The position numbers and the translations under genes are program-made. Shown here piece after piece: positions 28,827-39,276 of a stretch of 64,000 nt of DNA. Position 1 is the first letter of the stretch. Each line of letters opens with the position of its first letter. Source of the stretch: Deltaproteobacteria bacterium. GTDB lineage: Bacteria > Desulfobacterota > Desulfarculia > Adiutricales > Adiutricaceae. A model generated the notes under the pieces. It searched no databases. It saw nothing but the letters and a program-made list of their open reading frames with translations, and had not been told where the DNA came from. Location of the stretch: positions 28,614 to 92,613 of the forward strand of contig JAISRZ010000083.1 in the NCBI GenBank assembly GCA_031273455.1, written 5' to 3'.

Positions 28827-29297
28827 TTGGAGAGTGAAGTGGCTAAGGATAGAAAGGATTTGATTAAAATCGGGGAATTGGCCCATCTGGTCGGGGTTCA
28901 GGTGGTGACTATTCGGTATTACGAGAAAGAGGGTCTTTTGGATAAACCGCAAAGGACGCCCAATGGGTACCGGACTTACCGCCGGACGGACGTGGATCGG
29001 CTACGCTTTATCCGCCACTGCCGGGACCATGGCATGGCCATTGAGGACATTAAATTTCTTTTAAAACTAAGAGAGGCCCCGGAAAAAGACTGTATGGAGG
29101 TCAACACTCTAGTCGATGACCACATTAAAAGACTGGAAGAGCAACTAGCCTCGCTCCAGGCTTTAAAAAGCCGCTTAGTGGAGTTACGCGGAAAATGCCC
29201 GCACAGTGGGGCCATCTCGGACTGCGGCATTCTAAGGGATCTTGGCGGTCAGTGTCGGGCCGCGCTGGAAAGCCCGGCCCCAACCACCCAAAGTTAG
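28827..29297 (+). CDS. MerR-family metal-responsive regulator (CadR/PbrR/ZntR-like)
   Basis: 'KIGELAHLVGVQVVTIRYYEKEGLLDKPQRTPNGYRTY' HTH and metal-binding Cys residues; divergent from the ATPase. Confidence 0.9.
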   Translation: MESEVAKDRKDLIKIGELAHLVGVQVVTIRYYEKEGLLDKPQRTPNGYRTYRRTDVDRLRFIRHCRDHGMAIEDIKFLLKLREAPEKDCMEVNTLVDDHIKRLEEQLASLQALKSRLVELRGKCPHSGAISDCGILRDLGGQCRAALESPAPTTQS

Positions 29298-29403
29298 GCG
29301 GCTAGGGGCTTTATCTAGCTCTGAGCCAATAAGCCTCTAACAAGACTTTAGCCCTTTCAAGACTTATTTTAACCATTTAAAGCTTCTAATAGTTCGATCG
29401 TGG

Positions 29404-29598
29404 TTATTTATTGCGAACTTGATGACTACCTTTAGAGTCTAATGGTTCTGCGATTGTAAAACCATATTTTTTAGCCGCTTCTTCACCATGTTTTCTAAAA
29501 TATTCTAAAAATTCCTTGCGAGACATATTTTTTGTCTCTTCGTAAATTTCAACACTAATTTTATCAAGCTCATCATCTAGCGTGTTAGTCTTCCTCAT
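29404..29598 (-). CDS. Small antitoxin-like protein partnered with PIN toxin
   Basis: 'DDELDKISVEIYEETKNMSRKEFLEYFRKHGEEAAKKYGF'; overlaps 3' end of PIN-like gene; paralog at 47793. Confidence 0.6.
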   Translation of the reverse strand: MRKTNTLDDELDKISVEIYEETKNMSRKEFLEYFRKHGEEAAKKYGFTIAEPLDSKGSHQVRNK

Positions 29599-29948
29599 GA
29601 TCAATGATCTCCATAGGTGAATTAATTTCAATAGTACGATAACCATTTCTTTTATTAATATATTCATTAAAAACTCTAGTTTTATCACGAACTATATGTT
29701 TAAAATTTAAGCTAATAATTTTATCTAAATTATTAACTGTCGCTAAAACGATATTAATAGCGTCTATTAGGTATCGTGAAGCAATAATATTATTTTCAAT
29801 ATATAAATTTGCTAACTACAACTAAAGAAGTATATGGTTCAAATTTACCGTATTTTATTTCATTAAAAAGTTGAATAGTAGCAGGATGAACATCTCTTTC
29901 AATATCGAAATTATAGTTAAATATTGTTGTTTTAAGATAAATTTTCAT
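29585..29948 (-). pseudogene. PIN-domain toxin, internally deleted/frameshifted
   Basis: 'MKIYLKTTIFNYNFDIERDVHPATIQLFNEIKYGKFEPYTSLVVVSKF' then frameshift then 'DAINIVLATVNNLDKIISLNFKHIVRDKTRVFNEYINKRNGYRTIEINSPMEIIDHEED*'. Confidence 0.65.
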
Positions 29949-30412
29949 ATTGTTTCTGAATTACACCATAAAAAGTTTAGATATTATAAAACAGTAATTT
30001 TCCCACAGCGCGGAACAAGGTTTCAGCGTTACTGTTTTCAGCCAAACCAAGGATTGGCATTAAGTCCTATGCTTGACACAATCATTGTTTTAGACCCATC
30101 CAAAACAAAAAACAAGACCTAAATAATGATCAAGAGGCTCTGTATAAAGGCCATGAGTCACCTTTGAGAAAGTAAGGCGAGGCTGGCCAGCCAACAGGCT
30201 AAAAACCCCGCTCCCGCCAGGTGATCGAACCAAAGCCACATCAGATACTTTTGTAACGTATATCGCTCACCATCCCCATTACTCCTCAACGCATTTATTG
30301 GACGTTCGTCAAAATACTTGTATAATAATAAGCCATCAGTGGCCAATTTTCTCCTGATACTCTGGCCAGAACAGACCCAATAAACCAACCTCTCCAAAGC
30401 GAGGGCGCAACC

Positions 30413-32098
30413 ATGATAGATTTACCTATAGGGATGGTCGATTTCGCCTCAATCCGCCAAGATGGTTGTTATTACGCCGACAAGACGCGCCTGTTGTATC
30501 AGCTGGTCAGAGAGAAGACGCCTTATTTTCTGTCTAGGCCCCGCCGTTTCGGCAAAACCCTTCTGGTGAGTACCCTCAAATACATTCTCCAGGGCCGCCG
30601 GGATCTTTTCCAAGGGCTTTGGATCGATGGTTCGGACTACGACTGGAAGGCTTATCCTGTCATACGGTTGGAGATGAACTACGCCGCTGATGATAATGTG
30701 AGGGAAATGAACAATAACTTGGCTTTCATGTTAGATGAAATGGCCGCGTATGAGAAAATTAGCCTCAAGGAAGCTAAAACTCCAAAGAATAAGTTTAGTA
30801 CGCTCATCAGGCTCCTTTATACAGAATATGGTTCCCAAAAGGTGGCTATACTGATAGACGAATACGACGCCCCGATTATTGAGCATATCAATAACTCAAC
30901 CATGGCCGATAAGATCCGTAGAGCTCTCAGGAGATTTTATGGCGTCCTGAAAACCAACAATGAAATGATCGGTCACATCTTCATTACCGGGGTGAGCCGG
31001 TTCACCAAGACCTCGATATTTTCAGGTCTTAATAACCTGGAGGATTTGACCCTCGACAGTAAGTTCTCCACTATCTGCGGCTTGACCGAGGCTAACCTTG
31101 AGGACATCCTGGCCGAGCGCCAGGATCCAACCCTGGCGGCACTGATCAAGAAAGGTGTAATGCGCGCTGGGAGTACGGGAGATGATTTGCGACAATTGAT
31201 CAAGGACTGGTACGATGGCTACTCTTGGGACGGGGAGAACAGGGTTTACAATCCCTGGTCGGCGCTTCAATTTATAAAAAAGGCCACCATAGACGACTAC
31301 TGGTACGATTCCGGCAGCCCCAGTTTCTTGGTCGAGCTTATCCGCTCCAAAAAGATTATTTTCGATTACTCGAAAGACATAACGGACTTCACCGCATCGC
31401 GGAACGCGATTGATCAAATCAATAATTTAAAATCGGCTCCAGTGATGTTCCAGACCGGCTATCTGACCATCAAGGAATGTAAGACTGTTGAGGGCGCCCA
31501 AAGTATCTATAGCTTAACCATTCCCAACCTGGAGGTAAAGGCGTCCCTGATTCCGCTGATATTGTCAATTGAGCCACTGAAAAACCCTTTAATGGGCCAA
31601 CGGTACGCCGCCAAGATGTGTGAGCGCTTGTTCGCTTTAGACGCTGTCGGCTTGGGGAACGCTTTTACCGACTTTTTGTCCCAATTAACTTACGACGCTC
31701 TCTTTGATGCGGAGAAATACTATTACGGGCTTTTTGAGTTGATTATGATGATGGTCGATCAGCGTTACGACAGCCAAGCGCATACAGCCTTTGGTCGATT
31801 GGATTTCTTCATAAGTGATCCGGAAGGTAACGATTTCATAATTGAAATCAAGTACTTAATGGAGGGTAAAACTTCAGATGGTAAACGCCCCGTACCGCCT
31901 AAGGAGCCGGAAAAGCTGGCCCAGCTACACAGTAAAATGGTTCCGCTGGCCAGAGAGGCTTTAGACCAAATCAGCCAATTATATGTCGATAGATTCAAAG
32001 GTGGACCCAATCGGGTTTTCAAGGTGGCCTTGGTCATCGCTAGGAGGCAAATCGTTTTGGCCCAAATTGAGGAGGAGGTGAGTAGAGGGATTGAGTGA
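30413..32098 (+). CDS. AAA-ATPase-like / PD-(D/E)XK nuclease family protein (AAA-ATPase_like + DUF1703 type)
   Basis: 'LPIGMVDFASIRQDGCYYADKTRLLYQLV', 'FLSRPRRFGKTLLVSTLKYIL', 'AILIDEYDAPI', C-term 'GRLDFFI...FIIEIKYL'. Confidence 0.92.
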   Translation: MIDLPIGMVDFASIRQDGCYYADKTRLLYQLVREKTPYFLSRPRRFGKTLLVSTLKYILQGRRDLFQGLWIDGSDYDWKAYPVIRLEMNYAADDNVREMNNNLAFMLDEMAAYEKISLKEAKTPKNKFSTLIRLLYTEYGSQKVAILIDEYDAPIIEHINNSTMADKIRRALRRFYGVLKTNNEMIGHIFITGVSRFTKTSIFSGLNNLEDLTLDSKFSTICGLTEANLEDILAERQDPTLAALIKKGVMRAGSTGDDLRQLIKDWYDGYSWDGENRVYNPWSALQFIKKATIDDYWYDSGSPSFLVELIRSKKIIFDYSKDITDFTASRNAIDQINNLKSAPVMFQTGYLTIKECKTVEGAQSIYSLTIPNLEVKASLIPLILSIEPLKNPLMGQRYAAKMCERLFALDAVGLGNAFTDFLSQLTYDALFDAEKYYYGLFELIMMMVDQRYDSQAHTAFGRLDFFISDPEGNDFIIEIKYLMEGKTSDGKRPVPPKEPEKLAQLHSKMVPLAREALDQISQLYVDRFKGGPNRVFKVALVIARRQIVLAQIEEEVSRGIE

Positions 32099-32262
32099 GT
32101 GACGAAGATGTCCTGGCGGCTTTTAGCCAAAAAGAGTCCCGAACTTTAAGGTAAAGCGTAATTTAGGAACCGCTGGACCAAGATATATTCGGCGTCTAAT
32201 TTTGATTAGGTATTGGACCGCGCTTGTCCATGGCCAGCTAATCGCCTCAGTGAACGGTTACA

Positions 32263-32589
32263 TCATTTTTGGCGCGCTCCAAAGTCAAAAGCGTGGGGAT
32301 TGGCGAAATCCGTGAACGGATACGAAAAAAGATCCTTGACCAGGGATTCTAAGGTCTCCCTCCTTTTATCTGGGGGCACCTGGCTAAACACGTTGTAGCC
32401 AGTTTTGTCAACTTTACTGTATTTCTCGCTTATACCAGTGTTAATGGTGGCGAAAATATAAGAGCGTTTTTTTTTTGAGGTCTTTAAGAAACCCTTCTGA
32501 TTGTCCGAGAGAATAGGCCAAAGCCGACCAATGTTCTTCATGTTAGAGTTGATGTGGACGCTGTCCAGCCTCTGATTGCTGGTGTCCAC
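32263..32589 (-). pseudogene. Transposase fragment (DDE-type, truncated)
   Basis: 'QRLDSVHINSNMKNIGRLWPI...' resembles the LDSVHI.SNMR.LGR segment of IS1182-type transposases; no complete ORF. Confidence 0.5.
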
Positions 32590-33051
32590 CTTATTGTGTC
32601 GATTGTCTCCCCACTAAACGAACTCCTAAAGCCTAGAAAAAAAAATTCTTTCCCCCTAGACAAAACTCTAAATTTCCGCTAGTATATAAATTCAATACGC
32701 CCCCCTATCCACCAACATAGGTAGGGGAGCCACTATAAATGACACCTAATTTACGCGTCATTTTAAGTAATTATGAGAAAAATGGACAAAAATAAATAGT
32801 TATAAAGTTTTCTGACCTTGGCTCATTTGGCCCTATATTCGGTTTTCAATTCCAGGGAATTCCAGGGAAGTTCCAATCACTCCAGAAAGCTTTAAACATC
32901 AATTGAATTTAACGTGTCAATTTATACCCCTTGTGGTCGACAATATTTGGACGCCGTTTACGCGACACATTTGGTTTTTAGCTGTTTGTTTTTTAATATA
33001 CATTATTTACTAGTTTTTTCTCAACATTAAAACACGACGCGGATTTAAATT

Positions 33052-33678
33052 ATGTCAGTAATATACCATAACAAAGGTTTTTGTCCACCAGAAGTTACTA
33101 AGGTGCTATTCTTAGATATTGATGGCGTTCTTCAACCGATTGGTAGGCAAAATCGTTTTGCTCATCTTGAAAAAAAAGATGAGATGGATAGTTTATATAG
33201 TGAATTGTTCAATTTACATCATATAGACTATCGTATTTATGATCAATACGATGTAACTGCTGTATATTATGATTGGGACAAGTCATCTGTTTTATTATTA
33301 AAAGATGTTCTTGAAACAACAAACGCTAAAATAGTGTTATCTTCTTCTTGGAAAGAAGATAAAACAAGAAATCATATGTCTGATTTATTAAGAATTCATG
33401 GTCTTAATAAATATTATATCGATAATACTATCGATATTAAATACAGTAATCGTAAAGAGTATACTAAAAATTTGATAAAATACACTGTTAAAGGTGTATA
33501 TTATTCAATCAGGGCTCTTGAAATTCTTCATTATGTTAATAAATACAAACATATTACAAATTTTGTAGCAATAGATGACCTTAATTTAACTGACGGTTTA
33601 AAAAATAACTTTGTCCATACTAATTCGCGTTTAACTTCAGAAGACGCCAAAAAAGCAATTAAAATTTTAATGTCTTAG
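33052..33678 (+). CDS. HAD-domain protein ('Swiss Army Knife RNA repair'-type HAD)
   Basis: 'KVLFLDIDGVLQPIG', 'KIVLSSSWKED', 'FVAIDDLNL'; AT-rich isolated gene. Confidence 0.75.
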   Translation: MSVIYHNKGFCPPEVTKVLFLDIDGVLQPIGRQNRFAHLEKKDEMDSLYSELFNLHHIDYRIYDQYDVTAVYYDWDKSSVLLLKDVLETTNAKIVLSSSWKEDKTRNHMSDLLRIHGLNKYYIDNTIDIKYSNRKEYTKNLIKYTVKGVYYSIRALEILHYVNKYKHITNFVAIDDLNLTDGLKNNFVHTNSRLTSEDAKKAIKILMS

Positions 33679-34039
33679 CGTAATATTGACCGAATAAATA
33701 AGTATCTCATTCTAAAATTGTCATATTAGATATTTTATTTTGCTAATTTAATTAATTTATATCAATAGGCAATTAAATTTTATGATATATTTAGTTTTAT
33801 AAAATCTATATTACTTAATTCTGTAAAATTATGTCTAATTTTTTAATCTATCTTTAGGTAATTTATTGAGAAGAAACGTAATTTTTGGATAAAAACATAA
33901 TTTACGTTTAACATCCAACATTAAGAGCGTTCCCGCGAAATACCTGTTATACGGCCTTTAGGGGCTTAAAAAACCCTAAAGGTCGTAAGGCTATGGTTTA
34001 ACCGGTTTATTTAGCTCCTATTTAGCGCGATCTATTTTA

Positions 34040-34333
34040 TTAGATCTGGGCCGCCTTGAGGGTCAGTAAGGTGACTTCTAAGCGGGGGTTATACAAAGCG
34101 ATCCCCAGTTCTTGGAACCTCCGCTCGATTTCTTGGCGAATGGCTGAAAAAGTGGACAGCCCAAAGTCCATGTCCACAATGGTCACTAGCAAGGTGAAAA
34201 TCAAAGAGTTACCCCAAACTCGCTTAAAAGGGCGGTCGGGGGATCCGCTTCCGCCACCTTTTCGTGAGCCAGGGCGATTTCCTTCATGGTTTTTAGGGCT
34301 AAGGCGATATCCACGCCATAAACCGTTTGCGAA
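34040..34333 (-). pseudogene. Truncated, frameshifted mscS-like 3' end
   Basis: DNA homologous but diverged from 5160-5425; antisense translation aligns with the corresponding antisense ORF at 5056..5424; ends abruptly 26 nt before the TAXI gene. Confidence 0.8.
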
Positions 34334-34358
34334 TTATTAGACCATTGGGGATTTCACA

Positions 34359-35357
34359 ATGAAGGGAACTTTCATCATTCTGACTTTGGTCCTGACTCTA
34401 GCTTTTGGCTGGCTTGGCCAAACCACGCCCCTGGGGTCCCGGGCTTATAGTCTGGATCATCCGGTTATTTTAGTTGGCTCTGGGGGAATAACTGGGGTTT
34501 ATTATCAGCTGGGCCGGGGAATCTGTCGTTTTATTGACCGGAGTCGTCGGGCCCGCCTCCATAACTTCCTCTGCCAAGTGGAAGCCACGGGCGGCTCGGT
34601 CTTTAACTTAAGGGCTTTACGCTCGGGCGACATTGATTTAGGGTTAGTCCAATCGGATGTCCAAGCCTACGCTTACCGGGGCGAGGAGAGTTTCGCCGCG
34701 GCTGGCCCTGAAAGTAACCTCAGGGCCCTATTCGCGGTCCAAGCGGAAGCCTTTACCTTAGTGGCCAGAGACGACTCTAAAATCAATAACTTCGAGGATC
34801 TGGCCGGTAAACGCTTAAACTTAGGCGACCAGGGGTCTGGCTCGCGTAACACCTTGGAGATCCTCATCCGGGAACGGAAGTGGACCTCCTCCACCTTTCA
34901 GCTGGCCGCGGAGTATAAAACCCCGGAAATGGCCGCGGCCATGTGCGATAACAAGATCGACGCCTTTGTCTATGTGGTCGCCCACCCCAACGGCTCTATT
35001 CGCGAAGCCACCAACGCCTGCGACTCCCATATAGTCCCAGTGGATAGCCCCTTTATCCAGACCTTTTTAAAAGACCGTCACTTTTATCCGCGAGTGGTTA
35101 TCCCCAATGGAATGTACCGGGGCGTGAACGAGGACATCGTGACCTTTGGGCCCAGGGCCACTTTAATGACCACCGCCTCCCTTTCGGAGGAAGCGGCTTA
35201 CCAGGTGACTAAAGCGGTTATAAGTAACCTGGAGGAGATTAAAAGTCTCCACCCAGCCTTAGCCAGCGTTTCCCTAAGCGCGATTTTTGACAGCAATACG
35301 GCCCCTTTTCATCCTGGAGCGGAGAAGTATTATCGGGAAATTGGACTTATTAAGTAA
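34359..35357 (+). CDS. TAXI-family TRAP transporter solute-binding protein
   Basis: 'ILVGSGGITGVYYQLGRGICRFIDR', 'VEATGGSVFNLRALRSGDIDLGLVQSDV', 'LNLGDQGSGSRNTLEIL'. Confidence 0.92.
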   Translation: MKGTFIILTLVLTLAFGWLGQTTPLGSRAYSLDHPVILVGSGGITGVYYQLGRGICRFIDRSRRARLHNFLCQVEATGGSVFNLRALRSGDIDLGLVQSDVQAYAYRGEESFAAAGPESNLRALFAVQAEAFTLVARDDSKINNFEDLAGKRLNLGDQGSGSRNTLEILIRERKWTSSTFQLAAEYKTPEMAAAMCDNKIDAFVYVVAHPNGSIREATNACDSHIVPVDSPFIQTFLKDRHFYPRVVIPNGMYRGVNEDIVTFGPRATLMTTASLSEEAAYQVTKAVISNLEEIKSLHPALASVSLSAIFDSNTAPFHPGAEKYYREIGLIK

Positions 35358-35523
35358 AGTTTTGAAGTAAGTTAGTGGATAATTAGGTTACGGTTAGGCC
35401 AAAAAACTATCATAGCGGTTTAAATTCTCGTGGCGTCTTTAAGCGAACAACGAGGTGATGGAAAGAATCAGATTTACCTCAAAAGCCCCAAGGGTTCCTC
35501 CACTTAAAGGGTCAAAAATCAGT

Positions 35524-35584
35524 TAGGCCAAGACCATAGCTTCAGCCATAAGGCAAAGCATAATGGTTTTGGCCTATTTTTTTT
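35524..35584 (+). terminator. Rho-independent terminator after TAXI gene
   Basis: taggccaagaccat...atggttttggccta followed by tttttttt. Confidence 0.65.
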
Positions 35585-35612
35585 CTTAGAACGCCAGCGA
35601 AGACGCGCCCAG

Positions 35613-36266
35613 TTATTTTTTCGGGGTATTTTCCTCGGGCTGACGGTCTTTCGGGGCTTTAGGGACGATCTCGGTGACGATTCTTTTAGCCGGAACTGCG
35701 GCTTTGGGTCGTTTAACCGGCGAGTCAGCTTTGGGCCTTTTGGCCGGTGGTTGGGCTGGGCTTTTCGGCGTGGGGCTTTCGGCCTTGGCTCTCGTGGCTG
35801 GGACCAGGGCTTTAGCCCGTGGCCCGGGAGTTTCGGCTTTAACCTTTTTAGCCGGAACCGCGGCCTTTTGATGACTCGCTGGAGTCTCGGCCTTAACCTT
35901 CTTGGCCGGAACCGCGGCCTTTTGATGATTAATTGGGGTTGCGGCCTTAACTTTTTTCGCCGGAACTTCGGCTTTGGGTTTTGAGGTGGGGCTTAGGGCT
36001 TTAGCCCTCACCGCCGGGGTTAAGGCTTTAGCTTTAGGTTTGGGGGTCGCGGCTTTAACCCTTTCAGCCGGGACCTTAGCCGTCTCACGCTCCGCTGGGG
36101 CCGCGGCTTTGGGCCTTTTAACCGGGGTAATGGCCACAATCCGAATGGCCGGGGTTTTAGGGATTTCCCTTAAAGCGGGCGTCTGGCCGGTGGTTGGCGT
36201 CTCACTGGTCACGGACTTATTAGGCGTATCCGAGCCGGTCGCGGTCGGGTTTTTACCTTTGGGCAT
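35613..36266 (-). CDS. Low-complexity K/A/P-repeat protein (histone H1-like composition)
   Basis: Repeats of VPAKKVKAETPxxxQKAA (18 aa) and RPKAxxPA units; highly basic. Confidence 0.7.
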   Translation of the reverse strand: MPKGKNPTATGSDTPNKSVTSETPTTGQTPALREIPKTPAIRIVAITPVKRPKAAAPAERETAKVPAERVKAATPKPKAKALTPAVRAKALSPTSKPKAEVPAKKVKAATPINHQKAAVPAKKVKAETPASHQKAAVPAKKVKAETPGPRAKALVPATRAKAESPTPKSPAQPPAKRPKADSPVKRPKAAVPAKRIVTEIVPKAPKDRQPEENTPKK

Positions 36267-36999
36267 AACGGTTAAGCTCCTAATCGCCTTTAGCTTTTAA
36301 GCGATCTTAAAACCTTCTATACTCAATTAGCGTGTCTTAAAAAAACCAGGTTATAAACAGCGGTAAAGACGATAGATTATACCTTTCGCGAATTATTGAA
36401 CACTTTTTTCGCCCTTAAGCGCCCCGAAAAAACCGGCTAAAATCAAAGGCTTTCTAATTGACTAGCTCTACTTTATCCGGCTCTAAATTGTCATTTAAAT
36501 AGACTCTTTTCCCGTCTTAAGCTATCGAAAGGGAGAATACCTTATTGTAAGCTATAAATAGCTTAAATTAGCTTAGCTAACCATCTTTAGTGGTTCCAAA
36601 CCGGGTTATTAAAGGTCCGCTTAATCATCTAAAACTTTCGATTAGATCCCCTTTATCTTAATACCAGCAAATACGCAATCTATTAATCTCACAATGTAAA
36701 TCGGCGTCTAACGGGGTTACTCGATCGCGAAAAAACAACTTGCTAAATTTAAAATACGGGCCTATACTCCAAGATCCTAAAGCCTTAAACCACAAGGTTT
36801 TTGGAAAGAAACCAACGAAAAGCAAGCGTTGTAATTAGTCATTTTTGTTTAATAAGAGAAGGAAAAACTCTGATTAAATTTTGGTTCGCGTATAGTCAGT
36901 TAAAAACGCCTTGGCCTTTAGACCAGAAATTTAGCAATAGACATTATTTTCAAGTTCAGTCGTTTAGCGGGTAACCCTTTAAAAACCTTTTAGGTATTT

Positions 37000-38532
37000 C
37001 TAATAGGCTGACTCCGTTGGCGAAAAAAGACGCCGATCTTTAGCTGGGACCGTGGTTTTCGCTGAGCGTTTAGCCGTTTTTTGAGTCTTTTTAGGGGATT
37101 TTTGAACTTTAGGCGCGGTCTTTTTGGAGCTTTTAGCCGTCTTCTTGGGGCTAGGGGCTTTCTTTAAAGATAATCGCGAGCTCTCCGGGGCTAAAGGGTT
37201 ATCGTTATGGTCAATGAAGTGAGCCTTTAAGGCGGCTAAGATCTTTTCTCGCGTACCGTTTTTATAGTGGCCATTTAAAAGGATCACAAAAGACAAAGGC
37301 TCATTAACCCTTTCAGGTCTAACTAGATAGCCGGCTAAGGTTTGGATGTCGCTCATGGTCCCGGTTTTATAAATGACCTGGCCATCGTCAGTGGAGTTAA
37401 TAAGGCTCCGGGCAGGCTCCAAGGTGCCTAAAATCCTCGCCATCTGCCGAGCGGTCAGCGAGTTGCGGCGGCTTAAGCCGCTACCTTCGACCATGGTTAT
37501 GAAAGGGAGGTTGTACTTGTCCAAGAACTCCAAGACCACCCGTTGGGATTTTTCTGGGGTGGCTGGGGCTCCGTACTTTTCCGCGCCCATGGTTAAGAAG
37601 ATCTGATTGGTCATGAAATTGTTGGAGTGCTTAAGGAGCTCTTTTAGCATCTCCTCTAAAGTTTTACTGGACAAATGGATGTAGATAGGCTTCGCGTCCT
37701 TTGGCAGAGTTTGCCCCAACATGAGGTCGCCATTGACTTTGATCAAAGACCTTTCCAACAAGGCGATAAGCGTTTGGCCAGTGTTTCTCTCCGCGTCAAA
37801 GGGGCTTGAGGAGATGTTTAAACGATACTCTTGCGGGAAGCGGCGACCTTTCTTCCGTTTTTTCGGGTAATTGCTTTTAGCTATATCTAAAGCGACTTGG
37901 GTTAAAGGAGCGCATGGATCGCATTCAACAATTTGGCCCTTCTGGTCGATAAGGTAATTGACCGTGTTGAAGTTGACCCCGAGGGCCAGGTTATAGGCGT
38001 CATAGGGGTTAATGGTGAAATTGTTGCCATCGAGGATAAGACCTGTCTGGAAGAATGAGTTATCCAGATAAACGTTGTTAACTTCCCGTAAACCAGTTCC
38101 CCGGAGCCTTTCCATTATTAGGCAAAGCTCCTCGGATATCAGATAAGGATCGCCCCGGCCCACGACCCAAAGGTTATTTTTGGGGTCCAGGTAAAAGCCG
38201 GTGGTAAAGCGGTAACCCAAACCTAAAGAGTCTAAAGCCACCCCGGCGGTGACCAGCTTTAAGATGGACGCGGGCGTATAGGCCTTGTCCGGGTTAAGCG
38301 AGAAAAGCTCTAAGGATCGGTCGCCGCTTATATGGTTATCAGTCACGAGGACCGCTCCCCCGCCAGCCATGGTCTGGATGTTCTCTGGAAATGGCAGGGT
38401 CATCGGGTCAAGACTTTTAGGCTTTTTGGGAGCCCCGAAGGCCATAGGGGTCGCGGCCCCAAGCCCGGCCATAAGAAAGACGATGAGGAATATTAAATGC
38501 CTCCAACCCTTTGGAACGATAATTCGCGGCAT
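37000..38532 (-). CDS. dacB: D-alanyl-D-alanine carboxypeptidase/endopeptidase, peptidase S13 (PBP4 type) with basic C-terminal tail
   Basis: 'TPASILKLVTAGVAL' (SxxK), 'HSNNFMTNQI' (SxN), 'VIYKTGT' (KTG). Confidence 0.9.
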   Translation of the reverse strand: MPRIIVPKGWRHLIFLIVFLMAGLGAATPMAFGAPKKPKSLDPMTLPFPENIQTMAGGGAVLVTDNHISGDRSLELFSLNPDKAYTPASILKLVTAGVALDSLGLGYRFTTGFYLDPKNNLWVVGRGDPYLISEELCLIMERLRGTGLREVNNVYLDNSFFQTGLILDGNNFTINPYDAYNLALGVNFNTVNYLIDQKGQIVECDPCAPLTQVALDIAKSNYPKKRKKGRRFPQEYRLNISSSPFDAERNTGQTLIALLERSLIKVNGDLMLGQTLPKDAKPIYIHLSSKTLEEMLKELLKHSNNFMTNQIFLTMGAEKYGAPATPEKSQRVVLEFLDKYNLPFITMVEGSGLSRRNSLTARQMARILGTLEPARSLINSTDDGQVIYKTGTMSDIQTLAGYLVRPERVNEPLSFVILLNGHYKNGTREKILAALKAHFIDHNDNPLAPESSRLSLKKAPSPKKTAKSSKKTAPKVQKSPKKTQKTAKRSAKTTVPAKDRRLFSPTESAY

Positions 38533-38550
38533 GAGCCAGATACTCCTAAG

Positions 38551-39069
38551 ATGGCCGGAAAATTGACGGTTCTTCTTCTGACCGCCGTGACGCTAGTCTT
38601 TTTAGCCTCAGCCTGCGGCTTCCATTCCAGTGGGCCGAAGCGCTCAGGCAAGTCGTATGTCATTAATGGCAAAAGGTACTACCTTTTAGCCACCGCCGAA
38701 GGGTATAAGGAAAAAGGCCTGGCCTCCTGGTATGGGGACCCTTTCCATGGTCGCAGGACCGCGAGCGGGGAAATCTACGATAAAAACGATCTCTCCGCGG
38801 CCCACAAGACTCTACCCTTAAAAACTTGGGTGGAAGTTAGAAACCTTAAGAACAATAAAACCATGTACATTAGGATCAATGATAGGGGCCCTTTCATTGA
38901 CGGTCGGATCATTGATCTTAGCCAGGCCGCGGCCAAAGAGCTAGGGGTTTATCGACCCGGGACGGCCCCAGTGGTGGTCACCGCCCTGCCGGCGTCGCGC
39001 TCGAAGAGCTTAGAAAAGAAGCGAGCCCAGAAAAAACTGGGCCGGGTCACGGCTTCTTTAGGCCCCTAA
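38551..39069 (+). CDS. rlpA: RlpA-family septal/peptidoglycan lipoprotein
   Basis: Lipobox 'FLASACG', 'GLASWYGDPFHGRRTASGEIYD', 'AAHKTLPLKTWVEVRNL', 'RINDRGPFIDGRIIDLSQAAA'. Confidence 0.92.
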   Translation: MAGKLTVLLLTAVTLVFLASACGFHSSGPKRSGKSYVINGKRYYLLATAEGYKEKGLASWYGDPFHGRRTASGEIYDKNDLSAAHKTLPLKTWVEVRNLKNNKTMYIRINDRGPFIDGRIIDLSQAAAKELGVYRPGTAPVVVTALPASRSKSLEKKRAQKKLGRVTASLGP

Positions 39070-39276
39070 CCTTGTGGGTTTAGCCCTTATAGTTAGCCAA
39101 TCGACTATCTAAAAGAACAAGTTTTACTGTTAAAACACTAAATAAAAATCATAAACACGATAAAAAAAACTAAAAAAACATCGTTAGTTTTTGGTCAACG
39201 CTTGAAATAAAACCTTGACAATAAGGAAACTAGTTAATATATTTAACCAAAAATCTTAAAGGTTTCAAGCGCCTAA

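Noticed and set aside
30158-30397. Minus-strand 79-aa ORF upstream of the AAA-ATPase-like gene
   Set aside because: No motif and overlaps the likely promoter region of the adjacent gene
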